Origin: Patescibacteria group bacterium
Lineage (GTDB): Bacteria > Patescibacteriota > Gracilibacteria > UBA1369
Assembly: GCA_963169815.1 (NCBI GenBank)
Contig: CAUJDC010000057.1
Location: forward strand, 1 to 37,248
Length of the DNA: 37,248 nt
Reading direction: 5' to 3'
The first letter of the stretch is position 1, and the number at the start of each line of letters is the position of its first letter. Position numbers and translations under genes: made by a program. Below, in pieces: positions 13,036-21,100 of this stretch. The notes under the pieces are model-generated. The model did not search any database and had not been told where the DNA came from. It saw only the letters and a list, made by a program, of their open reading frames with translations.

Positions 13036-14604
13036 ATGGAAAATACTACGACAAACAACATACAAAAAGTAAAAGCCGACCTCCTCGCTGAACTCGACAA
13101 ACGCATTGCCGATAAAATCATCGAACAGACGAATGCTGATCTCTTGAAAAAGCTTATCCGTAATGCTGAGAGTGTGAATGAAGCGATTATGATAGCTGAA
13201 CTAGGCACAACTTATAAACGCACTGGTTTTCATTTTGACAAGCGGTTGGAAAAAATGACTGATACGATCAAATATTTTAAGAAAAATGACAAATTGAGTT
13301 TTACGACTGATAAAAATGCACTCACACATAAGCTTATAATTGGTGATAATTATGATGCGCTCTTGAATTTGTTGATTGAATATCGTGGAAAGATCGATGT
13401 CATCTACATCGACCCGCCGTATGGCAAGGACTCGATGGGTGAGTTTGCCAAGACGAACTACGACAACGCTATCACTCGTGACAATCTGCTCTCGATGCTC
13501 TATCCACGCCTAGTGCTGGCTCGCCAGCTCCTCTCCGACAACGGCGTGATCTTTTGCAGTATTGACGACAAAAATCAAGCGTATGTGAAGGGGTTGTTTG
13601 ATGAGGTGTTTGGGGAGGCAAATTTTGTAGCGAGTTTAGTATGGAAAGGAAGAGGTGGAAGACAAGATAGTAAAAATTACGCCGCGGTACATGAGTTTAT
13701 ACTAGTTTATGGAATGGAAGATTTTGTAGCCAAAAGGCAAGCAAAAGAATTGAACGGATTTAATAGTTATGACAAGAAAAAAGAAAAAAAATATAAATTA
13801 CAGCTTTTACGAAAATGGGGTTCTAATAGCAGACGAGAAGATCGTCCGAATCTTTACTATGCGATAAAAGACCCAGATGGAAATGACTACTACCCAAAAG
13901 TTCCGGGTGTTGGCGATGGGCGTTGGCGATGGGCGTTGGCGAGAATGACAAAAGAAATTCAAGATGGCAATGTTGAGTGGCAACAAAAAGATAACGAATG
14001 GGTACCATATGAAAAAATTTATGAAGACAGGAGCACTTCCAAAACTTTTACGACTTGGGTAGATGACGTTCCTGTTGGAATTGGAGCAAAAGAAATTAAA
14101 GACATTTTTGATGTTGATATTTTTGCTTATCCAAAACCAACCGCTTTAATTAAGCGACTCATGGAAATGGGAATGGGTTATAAAGACGCAACTATCCTCG
14201 ACTTCTTCGCCGGCTCTGGCACCACGGGGCAGGCGGTGTTGGAACTCAATAAGCAAGACGGCGGGAAACGACAATTTATTTTGGCGACAGCCAATGAAAT
14301 CACCGATACCACGCCAAACGGTATTGTGTATGATGTAACGAGCAAGCGCCTCAAACGCGTGATGACTGGCGAGTGTTATGATGGAACAAATAATTTTAAA
14401 TGGAATGAGAAAAATCAGCCCCTCGGCGACAATCTTGATGTTTATGATATCGCTACCGTGGCGAACTTTGAAAGCACAGAGGGCAAAACACCATTTGATG
14501 TCATTGACGAGACACATTATGGCAAGGCAAAACTTGGTGTGAAGGAAAAAATCAAATGGGTGTGCGAAAACTTTGAGGGCACGCAAAAGAAACTTGATAA
14601 ATAA
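13036..14604 (+). CDS. mod: Type III restriction-modification DNA methyltransferase (Mod)
   Basis: The protein has 522 aa. Motif order is that of beta-class amino-methyltransferases: the catalytic DPPYGKDSMGEF (about residues 126-137; DPPY) precedes the SAM-binding FFAGSGTTGQAVLELN (about 390-405). The N-terminal region, TTYKRTGFHFDKRLEKMTDTIKYF, is typical of type III Mod. The stretch about 195-345 between motifs is the target-recognition region. It transfers methyl from SAM to the exocyclic amine of adenine (or cytosine) in an asymmetric site and, with Res, forms the restriction complex. It is slightly shorter than most Mod proteins. The gene is followed after 2 nt by the RhuM-Fic gene; no Shine-Dalgarno is present. 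Confidence 0.93.
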   Translation: MENTTTNNIQKVKADLLAELDKRIADKIIEQTNADLLKKLIRNAESVNEAIMIAELGTTYKRTGFHFDKRLEKMTDTIKYFKKNDKLSFTTDKNALTHKLIIGDNYDALLNLLIEYRGKIDVIYIDPPYGKDSMGEFAKTNYDNAITRDNLLSMLYPRLVLARQLLSDNGVIFCSIDDKNQAYVKGLFDEVFGEANFVASLVWKGRGGRQDSKNYAAVHEFILVYGMEDFVAKRQAKELNGFNSYDKKKEKKYKLQLLRKWGSNSRREDRPNLYYAIKDPDGNDYYPKVPGVGDGRWRWALARMTKEIQDGNVEWQQKDNEWVPYEKIYEDRSTSKTFTTWVDDVPVGIGAKEIKDIFDVDIFAYPKPTALIKRLMEMGMGYKDATILDFFAGSGTTGQAVLELNKQDGGKRQFILATANEITDTTPNGIVYDVTSKRLKRVMTGECYDGTNNFKWNEKNQPLGDNLDVYDIATVANFESTEGKTPFDVIDETHYGKAKLGVKEKIKWVCENFEGTQKKLDK

Positions 14605-14606
14605 GT

Positions 14607-15578
14607 ATGAAAAAGCCAAGCCCAAAAAATCTTTTCATCTATCAGGCAAAATCCGGAGCGATTGAGTTTCGGGGTGATTTTTTGCATGATACTCTCTGGG
14701 CAACGCAAGCACAAATTGCAGAAGCGTTTGGAGCAGATCGCTCGGTGGTTACCAAACATATCAGAAATATATTAAAGGATCGAGAATTGGACGCAAAATC
14801 AGTCTGTGCAAAATTTGCACATACTGCTGATGACGGTAAGACCTATCAAGTCCAATTTTATAGCCTTGATATTATTTTGGCAGTTGGATATAGGACAAAT
14901 TCACAACGAGCTATAGAGTTTCGCAAATGGGCCACCAAAACCCTACGAGACTATATCACCAAAGGCTATGTCATAGATCGGAAAAAGATTCAGAAAAACT
15001 ATGCAGAATTTTTGAAAACGGTTACCACCATCCAGGATCTTTTGCCTGAACATGTTGCCCTTGATCCCAAAATAGTTTTGGAACTGGTCAAAGAGTTCTC
15101 CAGCACTTGGACGGCTCTTGATGCATATGATAAGAAGAATCTGGAAGCGTTTGGTACAACAAAAAAATCAATAAAACTCTCTGGTGAAGAATTGACCAAC
15201 GCTATTGAAGACTTGCGAACTTCCCTTATAAAAAAAGGGGAAGCTACCAAGATGTTTGCTCAAGAAAAGAAAGAAGGAAATATCGAAGGTATAGTAGGCA
15301 ATGTCATGCAAGGATTTGGCGGTAAAGATGTGTATCAGACACTAGAAGAAAAAGCCGCGCACTTGCTTTATTTTATGGTCAAAAATCATCCGTTCACCGA
15401 CGGCAATAAACGCTCGGGCGCATTTGCTTTTGTCTGGTTTTTGAATAAAACAAAACTCCTTAATCGTAAGAAAATAACCCCAGAAGCCTTGACGGCACTT
15501 ACACTTCTCATTGCCGAAAGTGATCCAAAGAATAAAGAACAGTTGACAGGTCTGATCGTATCTCTTTTGAAAAAATAA
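14607..15578 (+). CDS. RhuM-like protein with C-terminal Fic/Doc domain
   Basis: The protein has 323 aa. The N-terminal half matches the virulence RhuM family: LFIYQAKSGAIEFRGDFLHDTLWATQAQIAEAFGADRSVVTKHI, with an HTH-like segment and then YSLDIILAVGYRTNSQRAIEFRKWATKTLRDYITKGYVID. The C-terminal half carries the Fic/Doc core HPFTDGNKRSG at about residues 259-269; the His, acidic residue and Arg are present, and the N-K-R form resembles Doc-like members more than the NGR form of AMPylating Fic enzymes. Fic domains transfer AMP or phosphate to target proteins, and Doc-like members act as toxins on translation factors. It sits between mod and res with 2-nt gaps on either side, so it is co-expressed with both. 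I saw no clear inhibitory [ST]xxxE[GN] helix. Its role in restriction is unknown. Confidence 0.88.
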   Translation: MKKPSPKNLFIYQAKSGAIEFRGDFLHDTLWATQAQIAEAFGADRSVVTKHIRNILKDRELDAKSVCAKFAHTADDGKTYQVQFYSLDIILAVGYRTNSQRAIEFRKWATKTLRDYITKGYVIDRKKIQKNYAEFLKTVTTIQDLLPEHVALDPKIVLELVKEFSSTWTALDAYDKKNLEAFGTTKKSIKLSGEELTNAIEDLRTSLIKKGEATKMFAQEKKEGNIEGIVGNVMQGFGGKDVYQTLEEKAAHLLYFMVKNHPFTDGNKRSGAFAFVWFLNKTKLLNRKKITPEALTALTLLIAESDPKNKEQLTGLIVSLLKK

Positions 15579-15580
15579 TT

Positions 15581-17713
15581 ATGAGACAAGAAATTATTGA
15601 TCTACAAAATACTGCCGTCACTTCACTTGTCGAAAAGTCCACTACGCATGACGAGATGACTTTCAAGGCACCCACTGGGAGCGGTAAGACCTATATGATG
15701 GCAGATATGATGAACCGCATTTTATCGGCGAACAAAAATGTGATTTTCCTCGTGTCTACTCTCTCTAAGGGCGACCTTGCCACACAAAATTATGAGAAGT
15801 TTCAAGAATATTCTGCCAAAGGCAACTTCTCCGAGCTCAAGCCGTACCTTATTAGTAGCCAGATTGCTGGAGAAGAACGACTGTTTGTACCAACCGACTA
15901 CAATGTGTATCTCCTTCCCCGAGATTTATATAAAAAGGGTGGACGACTGATGCACGGGGCGATGGAGGGATTTTTGCATACGATAACAGGTGGTGAAATT
16001 ATTGGCGGAATGAACAAAAAAGTCTATCTCATCAAAGACGAATGCCATATTGCTACAAGTAATCTTGATGACTTATCCGAAAAGTTTTTTACCAAAATCT
16101 ATAACTTTTCTGCCACACCAAAACTTTCTCGTGGACAACACCCTGATGTCGAGGTCAAAAACGATGACGCGGTAAACGCGAAACTGATCAAAGATATCGA
16201 ATTAATTGACGATCCAGATATAGAAGTAGCGAGTGCGATTGAAAAGTTTGAAGAAGTAAAACAGGATTATCGCAACCTTCTTGGCGTAAACCCTTGCCTC
16301 ATTATCCAGATCAGCAACAAGGACAAAGCCGACGCCGAAATTGCCGAGATTAAAAAAGAGCTAGAAAAAGCCGAGCATGTAGATTTGAAATGGATGCTGA
16401 TAGTAAATGACGACAAACATTGCGACACCAACGACATTTTTAAAGCGAAAAAATTGCCTGTAAGCAAATGGAAAAATTACGCCAAAGAAAATTCCAGCAC
16501 GATTGATATTATCATTTTCAAAATGGTGATTACCGAAGGATGGGATATCCCTCGAGCGTGCATGTTGTACCAAATGCGTGATAGCAAGAGCAAGCAACTG
16601 GACGAGCAGGTGATGGGACGAGTAAGACGCAACCCGCGACTTTTAGATTTTGAAACATTGTCTGAAGAGGCGCAAAAATTGGCGATGACGGCGTGGGTAT
16701 GGGGAATTGTGCCGGAGGATTTGAAGAAAAGTTTTGGTGTGAAGTTGTGGCAAGATAACAACATTATTACGAGTGAGATCAAGATTAAAACAACACGGCT
16801 AAAGCCTTTGACAAAAAAAGCCAGTTTTAATCTGGCGAAATTTTTGAAAGAACAACCTACGGTATCGGCACCAAGTTCTATTTTTTCATTATGGCGAGAT
16901 TATATTAAAGCAGAAAACAGTATACGAGCAATGGCAGAGAGTCATGCCGGTGATTTTGCCAAATGGCGAGAATTTGCCGAAAATATTGAGGCAGTGGCAA
17001 GTGAGAGCAATCACTATGTGAATGATTATGAAAAGAGTATGGAGGTAGTAAAAGACGAAAGCGGCAAAGAAGTGGAGGTATCCTTTGCCTTGACTTCGCA
17101 CTACACGGACAATGGCAATTATGTTGATATTGGTGACTGGGTATGGAAAAGAAACGATGGGAAAGAGAAATTTTCTTTTGATAGCGAAGCGGAGCGCGCG
17201 TGGACTAGTCTTTTAAAAGATCTTGCAAAAGAAGATGCGGCTATTGGCGATGAACGAGTTGGTAAAAGAGTCACAGTTGGCAAGAAAAATCCAAAAGCTG
17301 GAGCGACTGACTTGTTTGGTGGAAAAGAACCGGAGCTTTTAGAGTCAAAACAATTGTATTTATGGGGAAAAAACTATATCGCTAACTCGCCAATAAAGTT
17401 CGAGTATTATCTTAATGCATTGCATTCTTCCTATCCTGATTTTGTGATGAAAGATAGTTTTGGTCGGGTGCATATTTTTGAGGTAAAAAGCGTAAATATC
17501 TCAACCGACATAGTTGGTGGCTTTGATAACAATATCTATAAAACAAAATTAGAAGAGTTAAAAAAAGCTTATAAACAAGCATCTAAACTAACCGGACAGA
17601 TATTTTATTTACCGATTTTGCGAGATGATAATTGGCGAATCTTTCAGTATGTGGCAGGAAGTGAAAAAATTTTAACGAAAGATCAATTTGTGAGTTTTTG
17701 CAAAAGTGCGTAG
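15581..17713 (+). CDS. res: Type III restriction endonuclease subunit (Res)
   Basis: The protein has 710 aa. The SF2 helicase/translocase motor has FKAPTGSGKTYMMADMM (Walker A, about 28-44), IKDECHIATSN (motif II, DECH), NFSATPK (motif III), an IIIFKMVITEGWDIPRACML segment and DEQVMGRVRRNP (motif VI). Near the C-terminus YPDFVMKDSFGRVHIFEVKS has the PD...ExK nuclease signature. Res uses ATP to communicate along DNA between two head-to-head unmodified sites and cuts near one. The length is well below the 850-1000 aa common for Res, yet both ends carry expected motifs, so it looks compact rather than truncated. It is the last gene of the operon; no terminator is visible in the 200 nt after it. 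Confidence 0.92.
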   Translation: MRQEIIDLQNTAVTSLVEKSTTHDEMTFKAPTGSGKTYMMADMMNRILSANKNVIFLVSTLSKGDLATQNYEKFQEYSAKGNFSELKPYLISSQIAGEERLFVPTDYNVYLLPRDLYKKGGRLMHGAMEGFLHTITGGEIIGGMNKKVYLIKDECHIATSNLDDLSEKFFTKIYNFSATPKLSRGQHPDVEVKNDDAVNAKLIKDIELIDDPDIEVASAIEKFEEVKQDYRNLLGVNPCLIIQISNKDKADAEIAEIKKELEKAEHVDLKWMLIVNDDKHCDTNDIFKAKKLPVSKWKNYAKENSSTIDIIIFKMVITEGWDIPRACMLYQMRDSKSKQLDEQVMGRVRRNPRLLDFETLSEEAQKLAMTAWVWGIVPEDLKKSFGVKLWQDNNIITSEIKIKTTRLKPLTKKASFNLAKFLKEQPTVSAPSSIFSLWRDYIKAENSIRAMAESHAGDFAKWREFAENIEAVASESNHYVNDYEKSMEVVKDESGKEVEVSFALTSHYTDNGNYVDIGDWVWKRNDGKEKFSFDSEAERAWTSLLKDLAKEDAAIGDERVGKRVTVGKKNPKAGATDLFGGKEPELLESKQLYLWGKNYIANSPIKFEYYLNALHSSYPDFVMKDSFGRVHIFEVKSVNISTDIVGGFDNNIYKTKLEELKKAYKQASKLTGQIFYLPILRDDNWRIFQYVAGSEKILTKDQFVSFCKSA

Positions 17714-17903
17714 GACATATTTTATTAAAATTTAACATTCCAAAACCGTATAAATAAAACCTTAAAACAATCAGTAAGTGTACATTTGGGGCGTCACCAT
17801 CGCGCATCTGCCGATAGTGTATCTTTTATTGCGTGGAGACTCTCAATATTCTGAAACAAAAACAGAGAAAAGGTCAACTAATCAGGCTCAAATAACTTTT
17901 TAG

Positions 17904-17909
17904 TATAAA
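17904..17909 (+). promoter_or_regulatory. -10 box of the YdeI-like gene (near-leaderless)
   Basis: TATAAA lies only 7 nt before the ATG at 17917, so the transcript would start at or next to the start codon. No convincing -35 is present. The upstream gap 17714-17903 shows nothing else. Confidence 0.35.
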
Positions 17910-17916
17910 ATATCCC

Positions 17917-18231
17917 ATGCCAAATAAAACCACTATTCTACCCGGTACAGTCCATGAGCTGCCAACTGACTTACACAAAGCACTGGCTACCGATTCTGCA
18001 GCGCTCGATCTTTGGAATGGACTTACTCCCCTTGCCCGCAATGAGTGGATTTGCTGGACTATTTTCCCCAAAAAAGCAGAAACCAGAGCTGAACATGTAG
18101 AGAGAGTTCTCAGCCAATTAAAAGAAGGCGATCGCCGCCCATGTTGCTGGATGGGTTGCATACATCGCACCGACAAAGCACTCAGCCCTTCAATCAAAGG
18201 GATACTAAGCAAAAGAGCTAAAAAATTGTAA
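17917..18231 (+). CDS. YdeI/OmpD-associated family protein
   Basis: A 104-aa soluble protein matching the YdeI C-terminal module: LPTDLHKALATDSAALDLWNGLTPLARNEWICWTIFPKKAETRAEHVERVL. In this family W-x-x-L(T/S)P-x-x-(R/K)-x-E-x-x-x-W-I is diagnostic and the C-terminal part contains K-A-E-T-R. The extended tail (GDRRPCCWMGCIHRTD) is less usual and holds three cysteines. Family members have been linked to bacteriocin or polymyxin tolerance, without known chemistry. It starts 11 nt before the hydrolase gene and may be co-transcribed with it. Confidence 0.8.
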   Translation: MPNKTTILPGTVHELPTDLHKALATDSAALDLWNGLTPLARNEWICWTIFPKKAETRAEHVERVLSQLKEGDRRPCCWMGCIHRTDKALSPSIKGILSKRAKKL

Positions 18232-18242
18232 TATCTACCCAA

Positions 18243-18845
18243 ATGAAACAACAAGTCTTCATCATCCATGGTGGGAATGTTTCCAACAACTATCAGGAAT
18301 ATTTGAAATACCTCAAAGCCAAGAAAGTTACTCTCGATGACTTTCACCGAAAAGATTGGAAAAGCAGCCTGGGCGAAAAACTCGGCCGCAATTTCGAAGT
18401 ACATAATCCAGTCATGCCGAATAAACAAAACGCCAAATACCTCGAATGGAAAATTTATTTTGAAAAAATTATCCCTTTAATGAAAGCCCCAATCATCTTG
18501 GTTGGCCACTCTCTTGGAGGCATCTTCCTGACCAAATATTTATCCGAAAAAAAATTTCCCAAAAAAATCCTAGCCACTTTTCTGATCGCCGCCCCCTTCA
18601 CTAATCCAACCAAAAATCCACTTGCTGACTTCAACCTTGGACCAAAGCCCGACCGCCTAGCCCAGCAGGGCGGCTCCGTTTACTTCTATCAAAGCAAAGA
18701 CGATAAAGTCGTTCCCTATTCCAATGTTGTTTCTTATCAAAAAGTTTTGCCCGGGGCAACTTACAGAATTTACCAAAATCGCGGTCACTTCAACGTCGCG
18801 ACTTTGCCTGAATTAGTTAGAGATATTAAAAATCTCTATCCATAA
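18243..18845 (+). CDS. Small alpha/beta hydrolase (RBBP9/YdeN-like)
   Basis: The protein has 200 aa. The N-terminal strand FIIHGG and nucleophile elbow VGHSLGGIFL (Ser in G-H-S-L-G) are followed by the acid in YQSKDDKVVP and the histidine in NRGHFN, a complete serine-hydrolase triad in family order. Length and the early HGG motif match the small RBBP9/YdeN serine-hydrolase group. The substrate is unknown, with esterase or peptidase activity possible. There is no signal peptide, so it is cytoplasmic. It lies 11 nt after the YdeI-like gene. Confidence 0.87.
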   Translation: MKQQVFIIHGGNVSNNYQEYLKYLKAKKVTLDDFHRKDWKSSLGEKLGRNFEVHNPVMPNKQNAKYLEWKIYFEKIIPLMKAPIILVGHSLGGIFLTKYLSEKKFPKKILATFLIAAPFTNPTKNPLADFNLGPKPDRLAQQGGSVYFYQSKDDKVVPYSNVVSYQKVLPGATYRIYQNRGHFNVATLPELVRDIKNLYP

Positions 18846-18927
18846 ATCGTTAAAGTCAGAGTTAAAATTCAATTTGCCAAAAAACGTTAAGCAGCTATTA
18901 TTTAATCAATCTATCAACTCTCATCAA

Positions 18928-19779
18928 ATGCAAAAACTTCATTTTTCAGTTTCTATCAAAGCTCCTAAACAAAAAGTCTGGGACTTCATGTTGGGTTCAG
19001 CTCCTTATCGTATCTGGACATCAGCTTTCGCTGAAAACTCAAACTATGAAGGTAGTTGGGAAAAAGGCGCCAGAATCAAATTTGGCGATGGCCAAGGTAA
19101 TGGTATGATTTCCGAAATTGCTGATTGTCGTCCCGGCGAATTTGTTTCCATCAAACATATGGGTATGATCAAAGATGGTAAAGAAGATTTTGATAGCCCT
19201 GAAGTAAAAAAATGGACTCCCGCTTTTGAAAATTACACTTTTACTGAAAAAGATGGTCAGACTGAAGTTCAAATCGATTTGGACTGTGCCGATGAATGGG
19301 CGCAAATGATGAATGATATGTGGCCAAAGGCGACAGCTAAACTCAAAGACATCTGCGAAAACCGCATTATGGTCGAAGGGGTTATCAATGCTCCAATGGA
19401 AAAAGTTTGGGATTGTAGGAACAAACCAGAACATATCAAAGGCTGGGCTTTCGCCATGGACACTTGGGAAGCGCCTTTCGCTGAAAATGATTTACGTGAA
19501 GGCGGTAAATTTGCCACTACTATGGCTGCTTAAGACGGCAGCGTGAAATTCGATTTTGGTGGCGTTTATACCAAGGTAGTTCCAAACAAAATGATTGAAT
19601 ACACTATGGGAGAAAGTGAAAGTAGCCGCAAAGCTACAATTTTCTTCGATCAACTTACAGATGGCGTTCGCGTCACTGAGCTCTTCGACATGGAACATGA
19701 AAATAGTGAAGAAATGCAAAAAGGCGGCTGGCAATCAATCATGAACAACTTCAAGAAGTATACTGAGTCTCAAAAATAA
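18928..19779 (+). pseudogene. Two-domain SRPBCC/AHSA1 protein interrupted by an in-frame stop
   Basis: The ORF track gives two ORFs, 18874-19533 and 19543-19779. They are in the same frame, separated by one TAA (19531-19533) and three codons (GAC GGC AGC). Starting at ATG 18928 (MQKLHFSVSIKAPKQKVWDFM), the first SRPBCC domain spans about residues 1-145. The second begins at VEGVINAPMEKVWD and continues through the stop to VKFDFGGVYTKVVPNKMIEYT and WQSIMNNFKKY. In relatives the stop position is a lysine (AKDGS); a single A-to-T change turns AAA into TAA. The conserved YWTKPEH is also altered to CRNKPEH. SRPBCC proteins bind hydrophobic ligands. The copy looks recently inactivated; recoding or a sequencing error is possible. 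Confidence 0.82.
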
Positions 19780-19789
19780 CCCCATCCAC

Positions 19790-20215
19790 ATGCAACCACG
19801 TCTAACAGTAGTAACTCTCGGCGTAGCAGATCTGGCCCGTTCCCTGGAATTTTATCATGACAAATTGGGCTGGCCTACCGATTCTAAAGCCGAGGACGGC
19901 GTACTTTTCTTTCAAATGAATGGACTGGTCCTTTCCATTTTTCCACGCGAAGAACTCGCCAAAGATGCCAATGTCGATCCTCGTGGCGCTGGCTTCTATG
20001 GTTTCACTCTGGCTCACAATGTCAGCTCCGAAGCCGAAGTAAATTCCTGCATGGCTGATGCCGAAAAAGCTGGCGGCACTATCCGCAAACCTGCTCAAAA
20101 AACTTTTTGGGGCGGTTATTCTGGCTATTTTTCCGACCCCGACGGCTTCCTCTGGGAGGTCGCTCATAACCCTTTCTGGAAAATGGATGAGAAGGGCGGA
20201 ATTAGCTTAAAATAA
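19790..20215 (+). CDS. Glyoxalase/bleomycin-resistance (VOC) family protein
   Basis: A 141-aa VOC-fold protein: LTVVTLGVADLARSLEFYHDKLGW at the start and GGYSGYFSDPDGFLWEVAHNPFW at the end are the two half-fold hallmarks. Metal-binding candidates are the acidic E in WEVAHNP and H/E positions in the first half, but the N-terminal His/Gln ligand is replaced (VTLGV), so the reaction is unclear. Family members include lyases, dioxygenases and drug-binding proteins. It starts 10 nt after the broken SRPBCC gene and probably shares its transcript. No terminator is obvious before the convergent racemase gene. Confidence 0.85.
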   Translation: MQPRLTVVTLGVADLARSLEFYHDKLGWPTDSKAEDGVLFFQMNGLVLSIFPREELAKDANVDPRGAGFYGFTLAHNVSSEAEVNSCMADAEKAGGTIRKPAQKTFWGGYSGYFSDPDGFLWEVAHNPFWKMDEKGGISLK

Positions 20216-20319
20216 ACAAAAGATCAATGGCCACCCCAATTGCTATCTAGTTTTCCTCCGCGGCGTTTTCGTCAATTTATACCTCGAACAAACATAAAAT
20301 TTCAACTCTCTTTATTTGA

Positions 20320-21027
20320 TTATTTTGCTAATTCTAAAGCCTTTTCAATAGCCAATATTTCGCTATCTACTAAAATTGTTTTGTTATCAAATTGTCTGGC
20401 AATATTGGAAATTTCCGTACAACCCATCACCACGCACTGTGCGCCCGCCTCCTTGAATCTCCAGATAATCTGATTGAGCTTGGCAATATGATGTGGCGTC
20501 ACCGATCCTGACATCACTGCCAAAATAGCTTCATTAACTTTGTCCTGTTCCTCCACCGAAGTATTAATCACCTTCACTCTCGCCGCTTCCAGCGGGCCAG
20601 CATAGAGATTCAAATCTTTGGAAGTTTGTGAACAAATCACTCCAACCTGTTGATATTTTGAAGTCAACAAATGATCCACAGTCAGCTGCACCAGATTAAT
20701 AATCGGTGTTTTAATCACAGCCTGCAATTCATTCAGGAAATAATGCACAGTATTGCAATCAATCACAATCATTTCTGCCCCAGCATCTTCCAGTTTATAC
20801 AAAGCCTTAACCAGTTGATCCAATATCGCCTTTCTTTGTACAGAATTCTCCGTAAAACCTATATGATCAAATTCCTGCAGTGGCAAACTATAAAGAACCA
20901 CTGTCGGAAAATCACTATCCTGTACAGCCTCATATTGTTGCTGACAAATTCTGATTAAAGCCATATAAGTATCAGCACTAGCCACTGGCCCCATCCCTCC
21001 CAATATCCCAATCGTCTTTTTAAACAT
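20320..21027 (-). CDS. Aspartate/glutamate racemase family protein
   Basis: The protein has 235 aa. The start KKTIGILGGMGPVASADTYMALI is the aspartate-racemase signature. The two catalytic cysteines lie in IVIDCNTVHYF (about residue 85) and VVMGCTEIS (about residue 195), both present, so PLP-independent 1,1-proton transfer should be possible. D-Asp or D-Glu feeds peptidoglycan peptides; a substrate choice is not possible from sequence alone, although the conserved start favours aspartate. It lies 16 nt upstream of CorA's end on the same strand (CorA ends at 21101), with about 70 nt between, so an operon is possible. Confidence 0.87.
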   Translation of the reverse strand: MFKKTIGILGGMGPVASADTYMALIRICQQQYEAVQDSDFPTVVLYSLPLQEFDHIGFTENSVQRKAILDQLVKALYKLEDAGAEMIVIDCNTVHYFLNELQAVIKTPIINLVQLTVDHLLTSKYQQVGVICSQTSKDLNLYAGPLEAARVKVINTSVEEQDKVNEAILAVMSGSVTPHHIAKLNQIIWRFKEAGAQCVVMGCTEISNIARQFDNKTILVDSEILAIEKALELAK

Positions 21028-21100
21028 TGCTAAAATTTAACTATTAATCAGATTATTACAGCAAAATAAATCGCATTTAATTAACAAGCAACTGAAATAA

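Noticed and set aside
12600-17900. Attachment-site duplication of the tRNA-Ser 3' end at the right edge of the R-M cassette
   Set aside because: I searched 17700-17916 by eye for the tRNA end and found no copy.
17874-18428. 184-aa minus-strand ORF over the YdeI-like and hydrolase genes
   Set aside because: Antisense shadow of two well-supported genes.
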